A stretch of DNA of 64,000 bases. Origin: Leptodactylus fallax (lineage: Eukaryota; Chordata; Amphibia; Anura; Leptodactylidae). The DNA lies in NCBI GenBank assembly GCA_947044405.1, contig CAMRHE010000329.1, forward strand, positions 1,535,001 through 1,599,000, read 5' to 3'. The position numbers and the translations under genes are program-made. Under the pieces are notes generated by a model. The model was not told the DNA's origin. It saw only the letters and a program-made list of their open reading frames with translations, and ran no database searches. This document shows, in pieces, positions 1 through 12,539 of this stretch; the stretch's first letter is position 1; each line of letters begins with the position of its first letter.

Positions 1-1068
1 AGAATCTATCCGTAACAACCCAAATCACAGTCTTCCCTTGGGAATAGGGTAAATCAGTAATAAAGTCCATTGACAGATGGGAACATGGTTTCTTAGGTAT
101 AGGAAGAGGATGAAGAAGGCCCTCAGGTAATCTCCTAGGAGTCTTCATCCTAGTACATGTCTCACAGGCAGCAACAAATTCACGTATGTCTCGAGACCAG
201 GAAGGCCACCAGTAAGAGCGGGAGAGAAGGAATTTAGTCCCAGTGAAGCCGGGATGTCCCGTTAAGGTAGAACAATGAATTTCTTCCAAAACACGAAGAT
301 GAAGATTTGGAGGTACAAATAATTTCCTAGTGGGAGTATTTCTGGGAGCAAGATCTTGCAAATTAACCACTAAAGTAGCAAGATCAGGAGTAATAATGGC
401 GAGAACCACTTCGGGGGACAAGATTTTATCTGGGACATCCTTAGGGGTATCGCTGGGACCAAAGCTGCAAGATCGTGCATCTGTCTTACATTTTTAGTGC
501 CTGGACAATAAGTCACCAGAAAATTAAAACGTGTGAAGAATAGCGCCCAGCGGGCCTGCCAAGGAGACAGTCGCTTAGCGTTGTCCAGATACAGTAGGTT
601 CTTATGATCGGTAAAATACAGTGATCTGGTGTTTGGCCCCCTTGAGGAAATGTCTCCACTACTCGAACGCCCATTTGATAGCTAGGAGTTCCCGATTACC
701 AATATCATAGTTGCGCTGCACAGAAGAGAATTTCCTCGAGAAGAAGGCCACAGGTTGCAAACACGTAAAGTTTTCAGAGCCCTGAGACAACACGGCACCA
801 ACCCCCACTTCAGAGGCATCAACCTCAATAATAAATGGGCGATCATAGTCTGGTGGTACTAATACAGGAGCCTCAACAAAACATTTCTTGAGATGTACAA
901 ATGCCTGTTCAGCTTCTGGAGTCCAGTTGGTCAGATTGGCACCTTTCTTTGTGAGATCTGTCAACGGCTTCACTATAGTAGAGAAATTCTTAATACATTT
1001 TCGATAATAGTTGGAGAAACCCAAGAAACGTTGCAGGGCCTTAAGGTTGGAAGGGCATTCCCAGATGA
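1..1068 (-). pseudogene. Ty3/gypsy retrotransposon pol fragment (RT end, RNase H, integrase start)
   Basis: Reading down the minus strand, 1060-659 encodes the RT/RNase H junction of a Ty3/gypsy polyprotein: FLGFSNYYRK, then the RNase H start with VDASEVGVGAVLSQ and the [10 protein letters not shown] stretch. RNase H continues below 659 after a frameshift near 600-640 ([10 protein letters not shown] in another frame). The integrase zinc-binding segment (HCSTLTGHPG ... CETC) lies around 270-130, and the catalytic core begins with MDFITDLP near 80-60. The window edge cuts the core. The 5' side of pol ends abruptly at an L1 tail near 1068. At least one frameshift makes it non-functional. The pol order here (RT, RNase H, then integrase) is the ordinary gypsy order, unlike the element at 27743-32691. 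Confidence 0.9.
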
Positions 1069-1401
1069 CAGTATGGAAAGACAACATGGTAAATTATGTG
1101 TTACAACAGAGGAGGAAGAGAAACACAGAAAATCCTGACTCACCATTTGTGTTTAACTGCTTTCAAAAATGTCTTTTTTTTTTTAACTGTAATTTTTATA
1201 AATTTTATAAAGGTTTACAAAATGACAAAAGAAAACCACAATAACATAAAGTGATGTAGCAGAACAGTTGCCAATCAAGAACAATGATAGAAATAATTGT
1301 ACAAAAGTATTAGACACAGATCATAGAGGACATAGGGAAGATGACAAGAATGTAAGTGGGGAAGGGTGGGAAGAGGGATCAGAGACCATTAAGGATACAA
1401 T
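1069..1401 (-). mobile_element. L1/Tx1-type LINE 3' UTR fragment
   Basis: This stretch is the reverse complement of about 36850-37185, where the same sequence follows an L1-like ORF2 C-terminus. Shared landmarks are TTGTACAATTATTTCTA, the T-rich run and the end TTACCATG(T/C)TGTCTTTCCATA. Only the 3' end is present, as expected of 5'-truncated LINE insertions, and its 3' end abuts the gypsy fragment. The 5' side is cut by the Tc1 element whose TA target lies at 1401-1402. It has no coding capacity. An apparent plus-strand reading frame over 1011-1244 is incidental. Confidence 0.75.
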
Positions 1402-1402
1402 A

Positions 1403-3196
<1,794 letters not shown>

Positions 3197-3218
3197 TTGG
3201 TGGCAGCGTGGTGGGATC
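3197..3218 (+). other. Primer-binding site candidate
   Basis: TTGGTGGCAGCGTGGTGGGA directly follows the LTR end. TGGTGG at the start pairs with a tRNA 3' CCACCA end. The tRNA was not identified. The same sequence follows the 5' LTR of the second copy (complement just below 61374). Confidence 0.7.
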
Positions 3219-3464
3219 TTAGGATAAACAGCATGTGTTGGTGACCTTTATCACTCAAATGCTGGGGATTGTAGTAATCCTATGAGACAAGCTCGGTATT
3301 AAAGCAAGCATTAAGATACAGTAAAAGTTTGATACAGTGCTGTTCCCCTCCCTTACTCTTTGTATTCTATCCTATCTTTTATTTGGCAAATACCAGTGGA
3401 TGGCTAGTGGGCTCAGAAGCAGAGCTCCAGAATTGCTGAACCAGGCTTTGGAGATCCTGAGCGT

Positions 3465-5532
3465 ATGGCTGAAATGGAGGCAGCCACAGCCATGCAGAGA
3501 ATCGAGCAGAGTCCTGATTTTGGGGCTAGGCCAGGAAGCGCGGCAAGCAGCCCGGTCCCAATGATTACTTCACCAGGAGGGACCAGTAACCCCAGCCTTG
3601 TGGGGGGAATGGCTTCACACTGGCAAATGGCCCTGCAGCAAATAGGCACCAGGGACCCTAACACATACCTGCAGGTGTTGTACTGTTTTCAGGAAGCTGT
3701 AGAACGAGAACGGCAGGCCGCAGAACGGCAGGCTGATCGTGAGGCAGCAGAACGGCAGGCTGATCGTGAAGCTGCAAAACGAGAACGGCGGTATCAGCTT
3801 GAGCTCAAAAGGATGGAGCTCTCCCAGCAGGCACAAACCGCCCCTGCGCAAACTCCAACAACCCTGCAGAGACCCTCAACTTGGAAGGAGAAGCCAGGCC
3901 GGCGTTCACCACAGCCGTCTGTCGTCAGGTCGGGTGAGACAAACTATGCCCCGGGTGGTCTCTCCCCTGTCCCAAGAACTCTGGGCACCCTAGTGACCTT
4001 CCCCAAACCCCAAGGGGAGGTGCGGCGGGGCCATGCCTGTAACCAGACAGGACATTTCAAGGAGGAGTGCCCCAACCACCCTGAGAACTTCCCTGCTTCC
4101 CAAGCCACAGCAGGTGGCCCATCTGTGTATCTGGACTGGGGTGCAGGAAAAGGAATGCGGACTGTGGGACTATTGACTGATTTGCCTGCTAATGTACTGT
4201 TGGGAACTGATTTAGGACCTATGATGTCCCAATATGGGGTGGGGAGCAACCCAATTTACTGTGATAAACTGTCTATGACTAATGTTGATAATGTGTCTGT
4301 CATATCTGCAGAGAGGGCCCGTAACCCCCCCCTCTGAGATACTTCCCATGGCAGTCAATGTAAATGCTAATGAGTTGCCTTCAGCTGAGAGCAGGGAAGA
4401 TGCAAATGAGCTTCCTGCAACCCAGCTCAGCAAAAATGTTATTGATGCTTTGTTCACTCCCGTGCTAGGAGCCAATGAGACCTTGTCTGTAGACACACCC
4501 ACATCTGCGGGGGCGTCTCCCTCCCAGCTTGTTAATATGTCTAATACAGATCTCATTGAGGCCCGGTGTGAATTAACAATGGCTAATGAATGTACTGTCA
4601 ATGTAATTGCCAATGCTTGTTGTGAAAGTGTACAGGGTAGCTCTTCTGAGTCACTGGAAGCGACTTCTACTATTTCGCCCAGTGCATCCGATAAGCACTC
4701 AACTGCTGACCATGTGCCAGGTGGTCAGGTAGGCTATGTGGATCTCATGGCCGATCCAGGTGAGGGACGGACTGCTGGTAGTGCGGTGTTAGCCCGCAAC
4801 CAGAGTGCTACAAGGGTGGAGGGCGTTCCGACCATTGAACCGTTGCCTACACCACCTGCAGTCGGTGCTGAGACCGCCATGACTAGCCTCACTCCCTTGA
4901 AGCCGGAGGAGTCCGGCCGGTATGAGACATACACGTCTCTTCTGTCCAGTTCTATTCCAGGAGTGCCCATGGCCCAAGTGCAGATGGCATGGGGTACTGG
5001 AGGTGTGATCCAAGAAGGGGGTATGTCAAATGTATTACCTGTCAATGTATTGTGGGGGGATGGTTTGGGGAAGCATGATCTCAGTCATTTGCCCAAGGTA
5101 TCACCATCACCCACCCAAGTACAGGAGGAACAGGGTATAGGCCCAAAGGGGCAAGGCGTCTGGGAGGGAGAACAGGGTCCAAACATACCTGTGCCAGAAC
5201 CAGAGGTGCGCCTAGGTTTGGAAGCAAAGGGGGAGGTGCAGAATCCCCTAGAACTCTCCCAACTAGCGGCTAGTGTGAGAGAGACCCTGAGAGACCGCCG
5301 GGATGGGGTCTCCGAACTGGTATCCCAAAGACCTGGGGTTATGAGTGTGGCTCCACGGGATACCAGTACTCAGAAAGCGAACCCAGAACAGGCAGGAGGT
5401 AGCCAAGTGTACGTGGCTCAGGGCCTGAGCCTTAGAAATGACCCTAGTCTGGACATATTGAAGGCGCATGCCGCTCAACCATCCTCGGAGTCTGACAAGG
5501 GCCGAGTCTGCTGGGACCCCGGGGGGAGGTGA
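3465..5532 (+). pseudogene. Gag/protease-remnant protein of the pol-less LTR element, frameshifted
   Basis: The first open stretch, 3465-4337, begins MAEMEAATAM. It has a charged helical region rich in ERQAAERQAD repeats (residues about 80-130), a knuckle-like CNQTGHFKEEC near residue 190 that lacks the first of the four CCHC ligands, and a protease-like tail VLLGTDLG. No D-S/T-G protease active site is visible. The second stretch, 4282-5532, overlaps in another frame and is a low-complexity acidic region ending in DPSLDILKAH. The shift comes from a run of eight C at 4325-4332. The homologous run in the copy at 57843-62375 has seven, and there the frame stays open. So this is one protein broken by a one-base homopolymer change, or by a sequencing error. 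An upstream ATG at 3400 in a second frame may be the original start. Confidence 0.75.
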
Positions 5533-5621
5533 GAAGGCCTTGGGGCCCGAGCCTGAGGAGCTGGAGGCGGAGGTGCTTTCAGAAGAGGGGCACAGGCCCC
5601 TACTTCCTACAAGCCCCATCT

Positions 5622-5633
5622 AAAAGGGGGAGG
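5622..5633 (+). other. Polypurine tract
   Basis: AAAAGGGGGAGG directly before the 3' LTR, the plus-strand primer site of LTR retroelements. Confidence 0.85.
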
Positions 5634-6462
5634 TGTGATGATTCCGCTTAAATATGGCTATAACTCAAAGCTGTATTTTGATCTCTGGGTATAGTATCTC
5701 CCTCCTACTTTCATTTAGTCATAATGTGCGCAGCTCTAATTCTAGGTGTATGTTGTCATAATGTGGCAACATTGTAACAATAGGGCTTTGTATCCATCCC
5801 AGAATAGCTCCATTGAATTCCTACACATGCATTGTTCAGCCTGGGCTGTTGATCAGATATGGCTGATAACATTGTATCATTCCACTTGGTCTCAGCTCCA
5901 TACAAAGAATCTGGACTTGAGTGCATTAATCAATCAGACTTGCCGTCGCCGGTGACCTCATTCTGGGAGGTGGCATAAAGGGTATAAAGATGAGGTAAGA
6001 GGTCAGTGAGGGGAGATTACAGACAGACTTTCACTGAGAGGAGACTATGACAGACCATTATTGAGATACTGTGAAGAGCATGCAGGCTGTGATGCTGCTG
6101 CTAGAAGCCTCCACTGGTTATTCACACATACCAGAGCATGTGTGAGTGTTGGACTACAGAACCACATCAAGGAGATGTGTGGTAAAGTAATCATTTCACC
6201 TTTATTCCCTTTTATTTTATTGCACTGTATCTTGTAACTAGTAACTGTTAATGCTTGTATATATCTACATATCTGTTCTGAACTGTATATGTTAGATGTT
6301 AATACTGACCCATTTAGGGGTTAATAAATATATAAAATTTAGAAAGCTTGTCTTGTATTTATCTTGTGAACCCAGCACTCACAGGCGGTGAGTGTGGTTT
6401 TTTTATGAAAGAAGACTCCGGTGTGGGCCAGTGTGGTGTTGGCGCACTGAGGATCTTTCACA
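5634..6462 (+). repeat. 3' LTR of the pol-less element
   Basis: Partner of 2367-3196. It differs by scattered substitutions and small indels, and differs most in the last 40 bp before the end. It has the same TATA and AATAAA signals. The duplicated AGGAG follows at 6463-6467. Confidence 0.93.
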
Positions 6463-6700
6463 AGGAGGACATACAGTGACCCGGTGGCAGCAGCACAAGG
6501 AGGACACAAAGTGGCAAGGCGACATAATGTGGAGTTGGCAGCAGCATGAGTAGGCCACAGAGTGGCAAGGCGACATAATGTGGAGTTGACAGCAGCATGA
6601 AGTGGACATACAGTTACTCAGTGGCAGCAGCATGAGGAGGACATATAATGACCCAGTTGCAGCAGCAGGTGTATGTACAGCAGTGTTTAATATTCCCTCC
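6463..6700. repeat. 35/51-bp minisatellite, middle part
   Basis: Continuation of the array at 2248-2366 after the LTR insertion. Two related unit types alternate: GAGGACATACAGTGACCCAG plus TGGCAGCAGCAT, and GTGGCAAGGCGACATAATGT plus GGAGTTGGCAGCAGCATGAG. Open reading frames across it on the minus strand are repeat translations, not genes. Confidence 0.8.
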
Positions 6701-7289
6701 AATAGACTGAAATATCCTGTACCCAGCACTTTCTAATAGAGGACACAGCCCGCTCTTATCTATGTATGATTTTGCATCTTAATTCCATTCACCCATCAGT
6801 CAGACCCAACATACACATCGCAACCCCCACCAATAATGACCATGGAAATCCTAAGTCCCCTATTATTAGAAATGAGTGAATTTTTTAAAAATTCGATTTG
6901 ACCGATTCTCCGAAGTTTCCAAAAAGATTTACTTCGATCCGAATTCATTTGTGGCAAATAGCGTTAAAAGACAGCTATTTCCTGGCTGCAGAGAGCCTGT
7001 ATAGTGGTGTAGAACACTGTGCCTTACAGAAACACGCATAGGGAGCCTACTGTGGTAGTCAAACAATACTGTGAGTCAGTATGACCACAAACATGACAGG
7101 CGTTACTCTTAGAATCACTGCACACTACACTTATTTGGCCAGTTACGGGACCAAAACTGGCCAACTAACTCAAGTGTGAACTCAGCCTTACAGGTGCATG
7201 TTAGTGCCAGGTATAAAGAACCGTGCAGAGGCCCAACATCCTACTGTAGCATGAAAGAGTGCACTCCTTTTACACCGTTGTCTGCTGAT
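6701..7289. other. Intergenic repeat-derived DNA, no gene seen
   Basis: AT-rich around 6870-6960, with self-complementary words such as AAAAATTCGATTTGA and GAATTCATTTG, of a style common in dispersed repeats. No splice-bounded or conserved reading frame was recognised. Confidence 0.5.
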
Positions 7290-7700
7290 TCCATATAGAT
7301 GTCTACAGAGCGGCAAGGCGACATAATGTGGAGGTGGCAGAAGCATGAGTAGGCCACAGAGTAGCAAGGCGACATAATGTGGAGGTGGCAGAAGCATGAG
7401 TAGGCCACAGAATGGCATGGTGACATAAAGTGAAGGTGGCAGCAGCACGAGTAAGCCAGAGTGGCAAGGTGACATAATGTGGACTTGGCAGCAGCATGAG
7501 GAGGCCACAGTGGCAAGGCGACATTATGTGACCCGGTGTCAGCAGCATGAGGAGGCCATACAGTGACCCAGTGTCAGCAGCATGAGGAGGCCATACAGTG
7601 ACCCAGTGGCAGCAGCATGAGGAGGACATACAGTGACCCAGTGGCAGCAGCATGAGGAGACCATACAGTGACCCAGTGGCAGCAGCATGAGGCCATACAG
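7290..7700. repeat. 35/51-bp minisatellite, right part
   Basis: About nine units. The left half uses the 51-bp type (GCAAGGCGACATAATGTGGA...) and the right half the 35-bp type (GGAGGCCATACAGTGACCCA...). Long minus-strand open frames such as 7303-7794 are tandem translations of the unit and are not treated as genes. Confidence 0.85.
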
Positions 7701-7827
7701 TTCCCTGGTGACAGAGTGGGGAGGTGGGTGACTGACAGTGACTGTAAGAAGGAGCACTTGGCATCAGATGGGTACACTCCAAGTATGCCACCACCTGCTG
7801 GTTCAGGTTCTGCTCTATGTCTAGCTG

Positions 7828-8343
7828 CTAGTGAGTAGTTTCTTCACTATACGGGTGAAGAAAGCTGCTCATCAGCGACTCTAGGCTCAGGCTGCTGCTG
7901 ATGGAGCTGGTAGTGCTCCTGCCCCCCCACAGCAGACATGGCAGTGCAAGGTGAGCACTCAGGGCCCCCTGGTTGGACCTGCGAGAGGATGGACAATGGC
8001 GCAGATAGGCAGCAGCCAACTGACTACATAGGATGTCTCTATAGTAGTTCAGTTTGTCCTCCCTCTCATCGGGTGTAAAAAAAAAAAGGCCCCCCATTTT
8101 TCCCCAGTAGCGAGGGTCTAATATGGTGGAGAGCCAGTAGTCATCCCTCTGCCGAATGGTGACAATTCGGCTGTCACTACGAAAGCAAGTGAGCATGCAT
8201 CGGGCCATTTGCGCAAATGAATCGGAGGGACTCCCTGCATCCATCTCCACTGCATACTGCCACGGTGTGTCTAGGTCATTTGCTTCATCTTCCTCATCTC
8301 CCTCTTGCTCTTCCAGCTGCTCCTGCTCCTCCTCTCCTGTCAC
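7828..8343 (-). pseudogene. hAT/ZBED-like transposase fragment
   Basis: The minus-strand reading starts with an acidic stretch (GEEEQEQLEEQEGDEED), then carries DDYWLSTILDPRYWGK. This resembles the conserved LA-LDPR-K segment found before the C-terminal dimerisation domain of hAT transposases and ZBED proteins. It continues FTPDEREDKLNYYRD and ends in a Ser-rich tail that stops at 7828. The hAT dimerisation motif itself is not seen, and the DNA-binding BED finger and first catalytic region are absent. A possible splice acceptor (TTTTCTACATAG) lies at about 8342-8355, so it may be one exon of a spliced transposase. It lies about 1 kb downstream of a TATA/CCAAT-bearing stretch on the same strand. 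The family call is moderately secure; intactness is not supported. Confidence 0.55.
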
Positions 8344-8439
8344 CTATGTAGAAAAACCACCCATTTAGTTACACATTGCTTGTGCTCCAATGTCCTCCTG
8401 CTCTAGTTCAGCCCCCACAGGGCTCATGTGGCCGCGAAA

Positions 8440-9205
8440 GAGAAGGCAAAGAGCAATAGAAGTGTAGGGAAAGGATAGGGAGGAATTGATACAGAGTATT
8501 GAAGCAGATCAGGGTTCATCTGCGGTGTTTGCAGCCATGGTAATAGGAACAATCCTACTACACCTTGCTGCATTGACTGCCTTCATACCTGTGTAATTCA
8601 AATTATTGGGGTCTCATAGACCTTGTGTGGTGCAGTTATATGTTGTAAAGCTTTTTCGTGGCGATTATTAGTGGGGAAAAAAGAAGTGAATGACCGAGTC
8701 AACCATTCTAGAACCGCTGGGTTGCTGATCAAGACATGACCGCTAGCTGACACTGGGAGCTCAGGCCTCTGGAAGTGACCCCTGATGCCACCTGTGCCAG
8801 AACCAGAAACATTTAGGCCTGTGCCCCTCCCCTGTGTAGGGCTTTTTTTTTGCCACTAAAGCGCGGCAAAAATGCCTGTAATTTTCTCCCTTCAACACAC
8901 AATGGCGAATAAGCCACTTAATTTCCCCCCCACTAATAAACACCAAGAAAAGGCTTTACAACATATAACTGCACCGCACAAGGACTAATAAGACCCCTAT
9001 AATTTGAATTATACAGGTATGATCTATTGCAAACCTGCAATGAGCAGCAGTATAATGGCAGTGAGTGCAGCAAAGTGTAGTAAGATTGTTCCTATTACCC
9101 AGGCTGCAAACACCCCAAATGATCACTGTTCTACTTCAATACTGTATAAATTCCTCCCTATCCATTCCCTACACTTCTAATGCTCTTTCCCTAAACTTCT
9201 ATTGA
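8440..9205. repeat. Long imperfect inverted repeat (arms about 240-280 bp)
   Basis: The left arm, about 8443-8685, is complementary to the right arm, about 8925-9205. Shared words are GGTAATAGGAACAAT, AATTCAAATTAT, GGTGCAGTTATATGTTGTAAAG and GTGTAGGGAA with GGATAGGGAGGAATT. The spacer of about 240 bp (8686-8924) shows no reading frame that I can support. This is a foldback-type dispersed repeat or part of a hAT family. Terminal duplications were not identified. Confidence 0.75.
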
Positions 9206-9294
9206 GCAAAATATGTCTTTTCTAAAACTTACCCTAGCGCCTGCTGACATGTCTTACTGCACTAAGTACAATGGAAAATGCCTGAATCCAAGAT

Positions 9295-9350
9295 GGCGGA
9301 GGGTATTTATAGGGCTGTGACATCACAGTGCTGGCTGGTTGCTGATTGGC
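9295..9350 (-). promoter_or_regulatory. Candidate minus-strand promoter (CCAAT and TATA)
   Basis: On the minus strand, GCAGCCAATCAGC (about 9341-9353) is followed by TGATGTCAC and then CCCTATAAATACC (about 9300-9316). This is a well-spaced CCAAT, CRE-like and TATA arrangement. It points toward the hAT-like fragment at 8343-7828 and may be that element's promoter. This is inference from motifs only. Confidence 0.4.
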
Positions 9351-10600
9351 TGCACGCATGCCATTGTGGGTGATCCCGCGTTCCCAGATTTTCTTGTCCC
9401 ATGTCCTAACGTGCAGCCACCAGCCCTTTTTTTTTATTCGTACCCTCACCTGATCTCCCGGTCAATAGTACAGTCCTGGAGCAGCGAGCAAAGAGCGGTA
9501 GATCATTCAGTGCTGCAGAGCGCCCCCTCTGGATCCCAGTGAGAGCTCCTCCTCCAGCTTTAGAAGGACTGAGATGCTGCCCATTAAAGATGGATCTTAT
9601 CTCTAGCATGGAGAGTCAAGTAGTGGTGATCTGTTAACCCTTTAGTAACCTTTCTCAGGCACCCCTTTATGTGGGACACATTTCCTATCCTTGTCTTCAG
9701 GGAATGGACATGTTTTGTGGCACAAACCATTGAATCTGTTTCCTAGAGCCTGAATGGCTAAGAATATAATAATACCCCATGACCACTTTATATGTAGTGC
9801 AGCTTGACTCTGGGAAAGCTGTGTTGCATTATACAACAAGCCTGAAATGACATCATGGCGCAGTCATACGGATGTGTTCAGATGAGTTTGGGAAGCCTGG
9901 GTGGCAACATGCAATTAAGCTGTAATGACAAATAGGGCCAAATACAGCTTTCCCATAATACTTCCTTAATAAATTTATTAAGGCTGGCGTATCATCTGTG
10001 CCGGTGCCCTCCCTAAACCCTCACTTCCCAAATTTGCAGATTGTGGCGGGCAAGGCGCAGATCAGGGCTTGAGGCGCACATCTGGCTAATTTTTCTGATG
10101 CGCCAAGTTAGGGGCCGGCGGAATGTCTCTGCAGACCAATCCCGTTGCAGTTTTCCGTCTCTTGTTAGTCCTAATCAGCGGGGAGTCTCGAACAGGAAAG
10201 TTATTTTTTTCAGCGTCCTGCTGCGATCTCTAACTCCCATTGAAAACAATAGGAGGCAGAAACTGGGTGAAATCTGTTGCTGATTTGGAGGCACTAAATT
10301 CCTACGTGTGAACACCTCCTTACACCACTTTAAACTTGGTCTACTTTGCGCAAGAAAGTCTGCGCCATATTCGTGCTTTTCTGTTACATAAATATATCGG
10401 AAATGCCTCGCACCGTAAATCTTGGTGTAAATGTAACCAGAAAGGTGACAGACTTCTAATGATAGATCTGACCCTCTGCAGCAGCTTAGAGGGCCCACTC
10501 ATAAAAGTCTTGCTCTGGGCCCACTAATGGGTTAAAACGACCCTTAGTGGAACATAAGAGAGAAACTCTATTGTTTTCCTATAACTAAAGGCAAGGTTTG
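9351..10600. other. Non-coding stretch, no gene recognised
   Basis: No conserved protein or RNA gene was seen. Open frames here are short and lack family features. The 10020-10300 part has the look of dispersed repeat DNA (AACTCCCATTGAAAACAATA type), but I could not assign a family. Confidence 0.5.
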
Positions 10601-11090
10601 TCCAAGTCATCCAGTCCTGAAGGAAAGGATAAAACTTCACTGGGATAAACGGAGAAAGAAAGGGAAAAAAAAAAAAAAAGGCGGATCTGGAATCTAGATT
10701 TAACACCATCTATAGGCTGAATAACTTGTCCTCTCATGGGTGGGAATCTGTACCTAAGGTAGATCTTCCTGTCAGTTAAAAGCAATCTTTCCATCTGGAG
10801 ATACTACACTGTTAAAAGATCCCATGGACCAAAAGGTAGATTTAATCTTGAAAAAAGTTTATGTCTCATCTGTAGGAGCCTGCAAAGCAGCTCTGTCACC
10901 TATTCCAGTAGCCGGGTCACTACGTATATGGCTCAGTTATCTCACCAGAGACTTAGAAGTAGGAATACCTAGGGCAGAAACTCTCAGTTCTCTGACACAG
11001 GGGAAGGATGCTTCAGAATTTCTCTGTGTTGCTCCTTTGGATACAATAAAATCTGCATCCAGAGGCCTAGAATATATCTTCTATTGTATA
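10600..11090 (+). pseudogene. DIRS-type retrotransposon gag fragment
   Basis: The plus-strand reading contains WESVPKVDLPVS near 10740, then after a break KIPMDQK-like sequence, and the open stretch 10824-11085 with ILKKVYVSSVGACKAAL and a terminal SASRGLE. This matches the layout of the C-terminal Gag of DIRS1-type elements (VPKVD ... DPMD-K ... LLKK), as I know the family. Frameshifts and a poly-A run at 10665-10679 break it. It runs directly into a 25-bp minisatellite at 11064, where reverse transcriptase would be expected. The family call is supported by the DIRS recombinase fragment at 12540-13246. Confidence 0.6.
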
Positions 11091-11255
11091 TACTCTATGG
11101 TGTATACTCACATATATTCTATTGTGTATATATTCATATATACTCTACGGTATATACTCACGCATACTCTATTGTGTATATACTCACTCACATATTCTAT
11201 TGTATATACTCATACATACTCTATTGTATACTGTATACTTACATATACTCTATTG
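11064..11255. repeat. 25-bp minisatellite (TATACTCACATATACTCTATTGTG type), left part
   Basis: About seven copies of a unit near TATACTCACATATACTCTAT followed by TGTG. It is interrupted at 11256 by a hAT-type element and resumes at 12276. Confidence 0.85.
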
Positions 11256-12275
11256 CAGGGGTGTCAAACTCATTTTCACTGGGGGCCACTTCAGCCTCAC
11301 AAAGTACCTTGAAGGGCCAAGATTATTTTACACGTGTATAAAAGTAACTTCTCCTTAACAGTTAAGCAAGCTATTAGACAGCGTATAATATAAACAGGCG
11401 CCATAGCCCCTATTTATAGCGCCCCATTTACACACACTATAATGTTCCACAGCAGTCCCTGCACACTGTATTATGACTCGCAGCTGCCCCTGCACACGGT
11501 ATTATGCTCCATAGTGGCCACTGCACTGGTATTATGCTCCATAGTGGCCCCTGCACTGGTATTATGCTCCATAGTGGCCCCTGCACTGGTATTATGTTCC
11601 ACAGTAGTCCCTGCACACGGTATTATGCTCCATATTGGCCCCTGCACACGGTATTATGCTCCACAGTGGCCCCTGCACTGGTATTATGCTCCATAGTGGC
11701 CCCTGCACTGGTATTATGCTCCATAGTGGCCCCTGCACTGGTATTATGTTCCACAGTGGTCCCTGCACAGGGTATTATGCACCATAGTGGGCCACCCAAC
11801 TAATATTATACTCTGGGGTCTTTTCATACTCCAGCAGGTCACGGCCTATTTATATATATAAAAAAAAAAAGCTATACTCACCTTCGATGCCTTGATGCAG
11901 CCGCCGCCTCCTCTTGTCAGCGACGTCTGTGTCTCAGCATAGGCGGCGCGATGACGTCATTGTATCGCTGCCTGCGCTGAGATGCGAAGTCTCTTAAACC
12001 AGCCCAGGACAGGCCCCGCTCAGCTCTGGGTTTTTTTTTTTTAAAGCGGCCTGTCCTGGGCTGGTTTACATTTAATAGAAAAATGCCGCCCCCCAGACAG
12101 TGAGGGACAGTGCCACCTGAGGCAATAAAGATGGCGGCCGCCCAGAGGCGCACCGCTAATGAGGAGAAGTGAGGCGGCCGCCATCTGTATTGCTCTTGTA
12201 TTGCGTGAGGCCGGGCCGGATAACAGAAGGCAGCGGGCCGGATTCGGCCCGCGGGCCTTGTGTTTGACACCTGTG
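11256..12275. mobile_element. Non-autonomous hAT element with internal minisatellite
   Basis: The ends are inverted: CAGGGGTGTCAAACTCA on the left and GTTTGACACCTGTG on the right. The flanking 8 bp are CTCTATTG (11248-11255) and CTTTATTG (12276-12283), a one-mismatch 8-bp target duplication as expected for hAT. The 1020-bp interior has no transposase. It holds a 30-bp tandem array, an A-rich tract and GC-rich right-hand DNA. It lies inside the 25-bp minisatellite. Confidence 0.85.
11440..11790. repeat. About 30-bp tandem repeat inside the hAT element
   Basis: Around eleven units near GGTATTATGCTCCATAGTGG plus CCCCTGCACT. Related units occur at 54445-54715 and 20335-20410 inside other elements. 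Confidence 0.9.
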
Positions 12276-12535
12276 CTTTATTGTGTATATACTCACATAT
12301 ACTCTATTGTGTATATACTCACATATTCTCTTGTGTATATGTTCTGTTGTGTATATACTCACATGTACTCTACCGTGTATATACTCTATTGTGTATATAC
12401 TCACATGTACTCAATTGTGTTATATGCTCACGTATACTCTATTGTGTACATACTCACATGTACTCAATTGTGTATATACTCACGTATACGCTATTGTGTA
12501 CATACTCACATGTACTCTATAGTATATACTTTATG
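12276..12535. repeat. 25-bp minisatellite, right part
   Basis: Continuation of 11064-11255 after the hAT insertion, with about ten copies including variants TACTCACATGTACTCAATTG and TACTCACGTATACGCTATTG. Open frames over it are repeat translations. Confidence 0.85.
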
Positions 12536-12539
12536 GTCA

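Noticed and set aside
7303..7794. 163-residue minus-strand frame with repeated [13 protein letters not shown] words
   Set aside because: Translation of the 35/51-bp minisatellite, open in three frames. Not a membrane protein gene.
8440..9205. A CRISPR-like or microRNA precursor array from the inverted repeat
   Set aside because: Only two long arms exist, with no regular short repeats and spacers. Arm length fits a foldback repeat, not a single microRNA hairpin.
11442..11803. Plus-strand frames with CSIVAPALVL repeats
   Set aside because: The 30-bp tandem array inside the hAT element explains them.
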